From contig JAAZBY010000173.1 in the NCBI GenBank assembly GCA_012513595.1, positions 1 to 12,580 on the forward strand: a stretch of 12,580 nt of DNA. The letters are read 5' to 3'. Of this stretch, positions 7,362 through 12,580 are shown piece after piece. The notes below the pieces were generated by a model. That model had not been told where the DNA came from, made no database searches, and saw nothing but the letters and a program-made list of their open reading frames with translations. Position 1 is the stretch's first letter; the number at the start of each line of letters is the position of its first letter. The translations under genes were made by a program, and so were the position numbers. Origin of the DNA: Chloroflexota bacterium (GTDB lineage: Bacteria > Chloroflexota > Anaerolineae > UBA1429).

Positions 7362-9387
7362 CGGGCTCTCGCGTCGCTGCCCTGGGGTCGGTCGCTTCCT
7401 CAGAACGGCGGGGCTTTGCCCGGCGGGCCGCGCGCCGCTGCTCGAGGTAGATCAACAGCACCGAGACGTCGGTGGGGTTGACGCCGGCAATCCGCGCAGC
7501 CTGGCCGACGGTGCCCGGCCGGTGTAGCGCCAGGCGTTCGCGCGCCTCCGGGCCCAGCCCCTGCACCGTCGCATAGTCCATATCCTCGGGCAGTCGCCGC
7601 CTTTCCAGGCGGCGCGCCCGTTGCACCTGGCGCTTCTGCTTGGCCACGTACCCCTCGTAGCGCACCTCGAGCGCCACCTGCTCAGCGACCTCCGCAGGAA
7701 CGGGCGCCGGCGGCGGGGCCAGCTCGGCCACCAGGCTATAGTCGGCCCCGGGCCACTTGAGCAGCTGGCTGGCCGCGGTCGGCCTGCCCAACGCCGCCAG
7801 GCCGCGCGCTGCCAGCGCCGCGTTGGCCCTCTCTCCGGGGACGATGGTCACGCCTGCTAGCCGGGCGACCTCGGCAGCGATCGCTCCACGGCGGGCCTGC
7901 ACCTCCGCATGGCGCTCCGCCGAGATCAGGCCGGCGCGCCGTGCCTCGTCGGCCAGGCGCAGGTCGGCGTTGTCCTGCCGCAGCAGCAGCCGGTACTCGG
8001 CCCGCGAGGTGAGCATGCGATACGGCTCGCGATGGTCTTTGGTGACCAGGTCGTCGACCAAAACGCCGAGATAGGCCTCCTCGCGGCCGAAGGCCAGCGG
8101 CCGCTCGCCGCGCAGGAAAAGAGCCGCGTTGGCCCCAGCCAGTATCCCCTGGGCGGCCGCCTCCTCGTACCCGGAGGTGCCGTTTATCTGCCCGGCCAGG
8201 AAGAGCCCGCGGAGGCGGCGCGTCTCCAGCGTGGCGCGAATCTGGTGCGGCAACACATAGTCATAGGCGACGGCGTAGCCCGGCCGAACGATCTCGACCT
8301 CCCCCAGCGCCGGGATACTGCGCAGCAGCCTCTCCTGCACGTCAACGGGCAGCCCGGTAAAGCAGCCCTGTACGTAGACCTCGGTGGTGCCGAAACCCTC
8401 CGGCTCGAGGAAGAACTGGTGCGCCTGCCGCTCGCCAAAGCGGACGATCTTTTCCTCGATCGATGGGCAGTAGCGCGGGCCCACCGCCTCGCCGGCCCCC
8501 AATGCCACGGGCGAGCGGTGCAGGTTCTCCCGCACGATGCGGTGCGTCTCGGCATTGGTGTGTACCAGGTAGCAGGGCAGCTGCGGCCGCCAGGCCGTCT
8601 GGCGCGCCAGCGGGTACACCGGGCTGATCGGCGTCGCCAGCCGGGTTTCCTCGGCGCCGTGCAGCGAAAAGAAAAGCGGCGTCTCACTGCCGTACTGCGC
8701 CTTGGTCAGGGCAAAGTCGATCGACCGGGCGTCAACGCGCGGGGGCGTGTTGGTCTGCAGTCGCCCGAGCGCAAAGCCCAGCCGCCGCAGGCACTCGGCC
8801 AGGCCTACGGCCGGGGCCTCTCCGGCGCGCCCCCCGGGAGCGGACTGCTCTCCACAGAGCAGGCGGCCGTTCAGGAAGGTGCCCGCCGTCAGCACCACGG
8901 CCCGCGCGGCAAAGACCTGCCCGTCCGCCAGGCGTACCCCGGCGATGCGATCCCCCTCGGTCAGCAGCTCTTCAGCGTGCCCTTGCTTCAGCCACAGGCC
9001 GTGGGCGTGTTCCAGTGCCTGCTTCATGGCCAAGGAGTAGAGGCGCTTGTCGGCCTGGGCCCGCAGCGCCTGAACGGCCGGCCCCTTGGACGTGTTCAGC
9101 ATGCGTATCTGGATCAGCGTGCGGTCGATGTTGCGGGCCATCTCGCCGCCCAGGGCGTCGACCTCGCGCACCAGATGGGCCTTGCCGGGGCCGCCGATGC
9201 TGGGGTTGCAGGGCATCTGGGCAATCAGATCCAGGCTCATGGTCACCAGCAGCGTGCGGCTCCCCGCGCGGGCCGCCGCCAGGGCCGCCTCACACCCGGC
9301 GTGCCCGGCCCCGATTACGATCACGTCAAACGCGGTGCCCGGCAATGAGACGTTGCCGGCAGCGTTGCGCACGTGCGGCTCAGCCAT
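7336..9387 (-). CDS. mnmG: MnmG (GidA), tRNA uridine 5-carboxymethylaminomethyl modification enzyme
   Basis: MnmG is the FAD-dependent partner of the GTPase MnmE; together they modify U34 of tRNAs decoding NNA/NNG codons. The 683 residues carry the FAD loop [10 protein letters not shown] (22-31), [21 protein letters not shown] (61-81) and [13 protein letters not shown] (102-114). [11 protein letters not shown] (307-317), the second signature [17 protein letters not shown] (398-414) and [19 protein letters not shown] (460-478) follow. A GidA-associated helical domain ends near LLIYLEQ (644-650). About 33 extra basic and low-complexity residues follow, making it slightly longer than the usual 620-640. 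The ATG start overlaps the Nudix stop by 8 bases with no clear ribosome site, so it is probably coupled. A partner mnmE is not in the window. Confidence 0.97.
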   Translation of the reverse strand: MAEPHVRNAAGNVSLPGTAFDVIVIGAGHAGCEAALAAARAGSRTLLVTMSLDLIAQMPCNPSIGGPGKAHLVREVDALGGEMARNIDRTLIQIRMLNTSKGPAVQALRAQADKRLYSLAMKQALEHAHGLWLKQGHAEELLTEGDRIAGVRLADGQVFAARAVVLTAGTFLNGRLLCGEQSAPGGRAGEAPAVGLAECLRRLGFALGRLQTNTPPRVDARSIDFALTKAQYGSETPLFFSLHGAEETRLATPISPVYPLARQTAWRPQLPCYLVHTNAETHRIVRENLHRSPVALGAGEAVGPRYCPSIEEKIVRFGERQAHQFFLEPEGFGTTEVYVQGCFTGLPVDVQERLLRSIPALGEVEIVRPGYAVAYDYVLPHQIRATLETRRLRGLFLAGQINGTSGYEEAAAQGILAGANAALFLRGERPLAFGREEAYLGVLVDDLVTKDHREPYRMLTSRAEYRLLLRQDNADLRLADEARRAGLISAERHAEVQARRGAIAAEVARLAGVTIVPGERANAALAARGLAALGRPTAASQLLKWPGADYSLVAELAPPPAPVPAEVAEQVALEVRYEGYVAKQKRQVQRARRLERRRLPEDMDYATVQGLGPEARERLALHRPGTVGQAARIAGVNPTDVSVLLIYLEQRRAARRAKPRRSEEATDPRAATREPGQGGSLVL

Positions 9388-9982
9388 CGTGAGAAACCCG
9401 CCCCGTCAGGGCCTCGTACGCCAGGCAGTGGGGCGAGGCCCTAAACCGTCCCCACTCCGCCCACTCGGCGGGCAGTGCCTCCAGCTGCTTGGCCACCGCG
9501 AGCAGCCCCTCAGCCGGCACCTCTCGGTAGCCCGTGATCCCCTCGTCCTCGTCCGCCGGGTGGGGCGCCTCGCCCGGACCAACAGCCAGCAGAATATAAG
9601 AGTCCAGGGCGACCGAATCCCCCCTGTGCACGAACAGATGATGTATAATGCCCAAGAAGCGCTCGATGGTGACCTGCAGTCCGGTCTCCTCACGGGCTTC
9701 GCGGGCCGCCGCGGCCAGCAGGTCCTCACCCGGCCTTACACCGCCCGTGAGCATCCGGAAGGTGCCCGCGGGGTAGAACCCCTTGGTATGCAGCAGGATG
9801 AGCCCATCGGTCCGGCGAAGGGGCAGGACTACCTCCGCCGAGCGATCCGCAGCAACTAGCTGCCAGTACGCGAGGCCGTCACTGCTGCTGTCATAAGTGC
9901 AATGCCACTCCAGGGGGCGGCCGCACGCAGCGATGGCGTGCTCTATTCCCGTGGCACCTGCTACTTTGGGCCGTGTTCCCAT
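9380..9982 (-). CDS. Nudix hydrolase of unknown substrate
   Basis: Nudix enzymes cleave nucleoside diphosphates linked to another moiety, using a metal bound by the Nudix helix. The 200-residue protein has a complete Nudix box matching Gx5Ex7REUxEExGU from Gly80 to Leu102: Gly80, Glu86, Arg94-Glu95, Glu98-Glu99, Gly101. The flanking beta strands are EVVLPLRRTDGLILLH before and IHHLFVHRGDSVALDSYILLAV after. No NADH-pyrophosphatase or MutT-specific signature is evident, so the substrate is unassigned. It is the first gene of the operon with mnmG, obgE and nadD. ATG 9982 is preceded by GGAG at a spacing of four, and a TATAAT hexamer lies about 105 bases upstream. The stop overlaps the mnmG start by 8 bases. 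Confidence 0.92.
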   Translation of the reverse strand: MGTRPKVAGATGIEHAIAACGRPLEWHCTYDSSSDGLAYWQLVAADRSAEVVLPLRRTDGLILLHTKGFYPAGTFRMLTGGVRPGEDLLAAAAREAREETGLQVTIERFLGIIHHLFVHRGDSVALDSYILLAVGPGEAPHPADEDEGITGYREVPAEGLLAVAKQLEALPAEWAEWGRFRASPHCLAYEALTGRVSHDG

Positions 9983-10086
9983 GCTTCTCCAGGCGTGGAC
10001 GTCGTTTCGGCGTCAAGCACCCAGGGCACGCCCATGTTGGCTAGGCCGTGCGCTGCCCAGTGCTCCGATCTGCGACCTGACATATC

Positions 10087-10116
10087 ATTATAGCATGCCT
10101 CGAACCGCGGCGGAAA
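10087..10116 (-). promoter_or_regulatory. Candidate promoter of the Nudix-mnmG-obgE-nadD operon
   Basis: The minus strand has a perfect TATAAT (10092-10087). The best -35 is TTTCCG (10116-10111), 18 bases away and matching the consensus at only three positions. The predicted start near 10080 leaves a leader of about 98 bases before the Nudix ATG. I see no recognisable riboswitch in that leader. Confidence 0.55.
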
Positions 10117-10135
10117 CCCTGGACGCTTCGGCGCG

Positions 10136-10159
10136 TATACTGTGTGAGGGACGTCCCTC
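10136..10159 (+). promoter_or_regulatory. Candidate -10 box with a perfect 14-bp palindrome just downstream
   Basis: TATACT (10136-10141) faces the membrane-protein gene. Four bases after it lies the perfect palindrome GAGGGACGTCCCTC (10146-10159), which would cover the transcription start near 10148. This is the geometry of a repressor site. No good -35 is found at 16-18 bases, so the promoter is weak or needs an activator. The palindrome also sits about 65-80 bases upstream of the opposing operon's predicted start, so one regulator could act on both. Confidence 0.45.
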
Positions 10160-10226
10160 TGCGTGGGGCAAACTGAGCAGCCGCGCGGCACCGGCTCGGT
10201 GGCGCGTCTCAGAAAAGGAGCAGAGC

Positions 10227-11258
10227 ATGTCGAGCGACAAGATCATTCGGCGGGCGATGGAGATAACCTGGCGGCACAAAGTGCTATGGATCTTTGGCGT
10301 CGTCGCGGCCGTCTTTGGTGCCTCGTATGCGCAGGGCGCCGGTGGCGGCCCGCGCAACTGGCTCCAGATCACCGGTAGCTCACAGGACTGGGACCGCCTG
10401 CAGCGCGTCGTTCCCTTCCAGCTGCCCAGCCCGGCGGCCTGGGCCAATATCGCCGCGGCGCTCGCCGGGATCGTTACGGTTCTGATACTGGTGGGGCTGG
10501 CCGCTCTGGTGATCGGCACCATCGCACGCTACACCAGTGACGGCGCCCTCATGGCCGGCGTCGATGAGATTGAGCGAACGGGCACGACCAGCTTCAACAG
10601 CGGCCTGCGCGCAGGCTTGTCACGGATGTTGCGGCTGTTCGCCGTGGACCTCCTGATCGGCATTGGCGCCCTATTCCTGGTGCTACCGATCGTCGTGATC
10701 CTGCTCCTGGGGCTGGGCCTGGTCATCGGCCCGGCGATCGCGCTGGGCGTCGGCGGGAGCGAGGGGGCAGTGGCGGCCGGCGTCATCTGGGGCGTCCTCA
10801 CCTTCATCGTCTGGCTCGTGGTCACGATTGCCGTATGCGCTGCCATTGGGGTCGCCTTGACCCTGCTGAGGGAGTATGCCCTGCGGTTTGTGGTCATCAG
10901 CAAACGTGGCATCTTTGATTCGATCGGCGATGCCTACCGTCTGGCGACACACAACTTGCGGCCTTCGCTGCTGATGTGGCTCTTCCTGTGGCTGATCAGC
11001 CTCGGCGTGGGCATCGTGATGATCCCGATCGTCCTGGCGACCCTCGGCGCGACTGCGGCGGTGTTTATCGCGGCCTACAGCCTGACCAGGTCGGCCGTCG
11101 TCCTGGGGCTGATGAGCATCCCGGCCCTCCTGGTGGTGGGTGGCGCGTCGGCCCTGTGGAGTGGCATCTATCACACCTTCTTCTCGGCGGCGTGGACGCT
11201 TACCTTCCGGCAGCTCCACGACCAGGAACCCGCCGTGGTGCAGGGCACGCCGGCCTGA
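10227..11258 (+). CDS. Polytopic membrane protein of unknown function
   Basis: I do not recognise a named family with certainty. The 343 residues start MSSDKIIRRAMEITWRHKVLWIFG, a short basic amphipathic stretch running into a first membrane segment (about 19-36). Hydrophobic stretches follow at about 71-99, 137-172 (long enough for one or two passes), 180-213, 246-285 (probably two) and 290-316. A soluble loop around 100-135 carries DEIERTGTTSFNSGLRAG, and another near 217-243 carries YALRFVVISKRGIFDSIGDAYRLA. The latter resembles the cytoplasmic loops of multi-pass proteins annotated as glycerophosphodiester phosphodiesterase membrane-domain-like. There is no visible ATPase or catalytic motif. 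AAGGAG six bases before ATG 10227 sets the start. The frame is open for another 110 codons upstream, but that stretch crosses the promoter region and looks non-coding. It is the only plus-strand gene here. Confidence 0.85.
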   Translation: MSSDKIIRRAMEITWRHKVLWIFGVVAAVFGASYAQGAGGGPRNWLQITGSSQDWDRLQRVVPFQLPSPAAWANIAAALAGIVTVLILVGLAALVIGTIARYTSDGALMAGVDEIERTGTTSFNSGLRAGLSRMLRLFAVDLLIGIGALFLVLPIVVILLLGLGLVIGPAIALGVGGSEGAVAAGVIWGVLTFIVWLVVTIAVCAAIGVALTLLREYALRFVVISKRGIFDSIGDAYRLATHNLRPSLLMWLFLWLISLGVGIVMIPIVLATLGATAAVFIAAYSLTRSAVVLGLMSIPALLVVGGASALWSGIYHTFFSAAWTLTFRQLHDQEPAVVQGTPA

Positions 11259-11285
11259 TCCGGCCCCGCCTGGCACAAAATGCGA

Positions 11286-11321
11286 CGGAGCCGCGGCGCG
11301 CGATGGCGCGCCGCGGCTCCG
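11286..11321. terminator. Strong bidirectional hairpin terminator between convergent genes
   Basis: A perfect 16-bp stem (11286-11301 with 11306-11321) closes on the 4-base loop GATG. It lies 27 bases after the membrane-protein stop and 27 bases before the peptidase stop. On the minus strand it is followed by TCGCATTTTG, giving a short U-rich tract for the peptidase transcript. On the plus strand the downstream bases are only mildly T-rich. Confidence 0.85.
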
Positions 11322-11348
11322 CTCTGCTCTGGGCTAGAACCCACCAGG

Positions 11349-12425
11349 CTAGACCAGGACGCAGGCCTGCACGATCTTGGCCGCCTGGACCATGTCTGCC
11401 AGGGCAATGTGCTCGGCGCAGGTGTGCACCGCCTCCATGCCCGTGGAGATCTGCACCGTCTGGACGCCGCCGGCGTTGAACACGTTGGCGTCCGAACCGC
11501 CGCCGGTGGGTACCAGGAGCGGCGTGATTCCCAGGCTCCGCATCGCCCGGGTCACCAGCCGCACGACCCCGTCACTCTCGGTGAGCGCATAGGCCTCGTA
11601 GGAGCGTCGCACGGTGACCTCGGCCGTGGCGCCGTGGGCAGCGGCGCGCTCCTCGAGCGCCGCCACCATCTGGCGGGTCTGCTCGTCAAGCTTGGCCCCC
11701 ACGCGGCTGCGCGCCTCACCCTGTAGGGTCACCACGTCCGGCACGATGTTGGTAGCCCTGCCCCCCTCGATGATGCCGATGTTCCCCGTCGTCTCCGCAT
11801 CGATGCGGCCCAGCGGCATTGCCGCGATCGCCTCGGCCGCCACACGGATGGCGTTGATGCCATCCTCCGGGTTCACGCCGGCGTGGGCCATGCGCCCGCG
11901 GACGACCGCCCGCAGGCCGTCCTGGGCCGGCGCCTGCACCACGACCGTGCCCTGCGCGCCGTGTGCATCAAGCCCCACCGCCAGGCGCGCCCGCAGGCGG
12001 CCCAGGTCAAACCCTTTGGCGCCCTCTAGGCCGCTTTCCTCGAGCACGGTGAACAGCACCTCGATGGGGCGGTGCGCCAGGCCCTCCTCGCGCAAAGCCG
12101 CCAGCACCTCGAGGATGATGGCGATACCCGACTTGTCGTCGGCGCCGAGGACGGTCGTGCCATCGCTGGAGATGACCCCGTCCTGCACCACGGGCTGCAC
12201 GTTCTCACCGGGGCTCACGGTGTCCATGTGCGCCGTCAAGAGCAGGGGCTCTCCCTGCCCCGCCAGCGCGCCGAACAGGTTGCCGGCCTCGTCTGTCTCG
12301 GGAGAGAGGTCCAGGTCGCGCATCCTGGCGGCCAATGCCTCGGCGATGGCCGCCTCATGGCCAGAGGGGCTGGAGATGCGCACGAGCTCTAGAAAAGTAG
12401 CCAGCAGACGGTTCGGATCAATCAT
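11349..12425 (-). CDS. M20-family metallopeptidase, peptidase T-like
   Basis: This is a cytoplasmic di-zinc aminopeptidase-type enzyme of the M20/M28 clan; its closest family pattern is the peptidase T-like group. The 358 residues contain a complete set of expected catalytic and metal residues: His66 and Asp68 in TAHMDTV, Asp96 in GADDKSG, Glu129-Glu130 in LEESG, Asp153 in GLDAHG and His334 in VHTCAEH. The dimerisation (lid) domain lies between, at about 170-275, with HAGVNPEDGINAI. Peptidase T proper is longer, at about 410 residues, so the tripeptide substrate should not be assumed. ATG 12425 is preceded by AGGAG at a spacing of five and overlaps the recN stop as ATGA. The gene ends facing a strong hairpin. 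Confidence 0.93.
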   Translation of the reverse strand: MIDPNRLLATFLELVRISSPSGHEAAIAEALAARMRDLDLSPETDEAGNLFGALAGQGEPLLLTAHMDTVSPGENVQPVVQDGVISSDGTTVLGADDKSGIAIILEVLAALREEGLAHRPIEVLFTVLEESGLEGAKGFDLGRLRARLAVGLDAHGAQGTVVVQAPAQDGLRAVVRGRMAHAGVNPEDGINAIRVAAEAIAAMPLGRIDAETTGNIGIIEGGRATNIVPDVVTLQGEARSRVGAKLDEQTRQMVAALEERAAAHGATAEVTVRRSYEAYALTESDGVVRLVTRAMRSLGITPLLVPTGGGSDANVFNAGGVQTVQISTGMEAVHTCAEHIALADMVQAAKIVQACVLV

Positions 12426-12580
12426 GACGACTCCTGTGATGGTGTGTTGGGGTTGTTACGGCCCAGAAGCTCCTGGGCGCTGCGACGCGTGGCCTCGGTG
12501 GCCCGGCCGCCCAGCATGACGGCCAGCTCCTCGATCCGCTCCTCGGCGTGCAGATCGCTCACGGTGGATACGGTCCGCCC
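12422..12580 (-). CDS. recN: RecN-like DNA repair protein, C-terminal fragment (gene continues beyond the window)
   Basis: Only the last 52 codons are visible. They read GRTVSTVSDLHAEERIEELA, then VMLGGRATEATRRSAQELL, then a short polar tail to TGA. The pattern of a beta strand, then ERxEELAxMLGG, then TExTxxxAxELL is the characteristic C-terminus of RecN, the SMC-like ATPase that acts early in double-strand break repair. The N-terminal Walker A and the coiled coils lie outside the window, so the assignment rests on this tail alone. The stop overlaps the peptidase ATG (ATGA), so the two are co-transcribed. Confidence 0.75.
   Translation of the reverse strand, partial: GRTVSTVSDLHAEERIEELAVMLGGRATEATRRSAQELLGRNNPNTPSQESS

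Noticed and set aside
6624..7481. A 285-codon plus-strand frame opposite obgE and the end of mnmG
   Set aside because: It lies antisense to firmly identified genes and shows no recognisable domain.
7909..9348. A 479-codon open frame on the plus strand opposite mnmG
   Set aside because: It is antisense to a gene with complete family motifs. Its translation is low-complexity and Arg/Gln/Gly-rich, as expected of a high-GC shadow frame.
9961..10191. A 76-codon minus-strand frame in the leader of the Nudix operon
   Set aside because: It overlaps the Nudix start in another frame and starts upstream of the predicted transcription start. Its sequence has no recognisable features.
9897..10226. In-frame upstream extension of the membrane protein by 110 codons
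   Set aside because: It would run antisense through the Nudix start and through both candidate promoters. The strong AAGGAG ahead of ATG 10227 fits a normal start.

Overview
The window is a GC-rich bacterial chromosome segment (about two thirds G+C by eye) packed with housekeeping genes, nearly all on the minus strand. I see no mobile element, CRISPR array, rRNA, tRNA or phage gene. The most likely source is a monoderm-type lineage such as Chloroflexota. This is inferred from Obg carrying the C-terminal OCT domain, RsmH carrying a CxC...CxC insert, and a short dcw cluster in which ftsI is followed directly by murF. Family-level protein identifications are firm; the phylum is a guess of moderate confidence.

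Layout, read on the minus strand from right to left. (1) 12580-11349: the last codons of a RecN-like DNA repair protein, coupled through an ATGA overlap to an M20-family (peptidase T-like) metallopeptidase. (2) 11258-10227, on the plus strand: an unassigned polytopic membrane protein. It converges on the peptidase gene across a perfect 16-bp hairpin terminator and diverges from the next operon. (3) 9982-4581: a tight five-gene operon, Nudix hydrolase - mnmG - obgE - nadD - TIM-barrel sugar isomerase/epimerase-like protein. Most junctions overlap. It serves tRNA wobble modification, ribosome assembly GTPase function and NAD synthesis. (4) 4580-4319: an intergenic region with two hairpins, a near-consensus promoter and a phased series of MraZ-type TGG boxes. 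(5) 4318-1: the start of the division/cell-wall (dcw) cluster, mraZ - rsmH - ftsL-like - ftsI (class B PBP) - murF. murF runs off the left edge.

The genes fit together as two growth-linked transcription units, envelope/division and translation/NAD, head to tail on one strand. Nothing here looks like a defence or accessory system. The observations most worth checking are regulatory: the dcw promoter with its MraZ operator, and the divergent promoter region near 10.09-10.16 kb with a perfect 14-bp palindrome. Also of interest are the missing murE, the C-terminal tail of the FtsL-like protein, the TTG start of obgE inside the end of mnmG, and the unassigned membrane protein and TIM-barrel enzyme. 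No gene-free stretch exceeds about 265 bases; the two largest (4319-4580 and 9983-10226) are described as regulatory regions.
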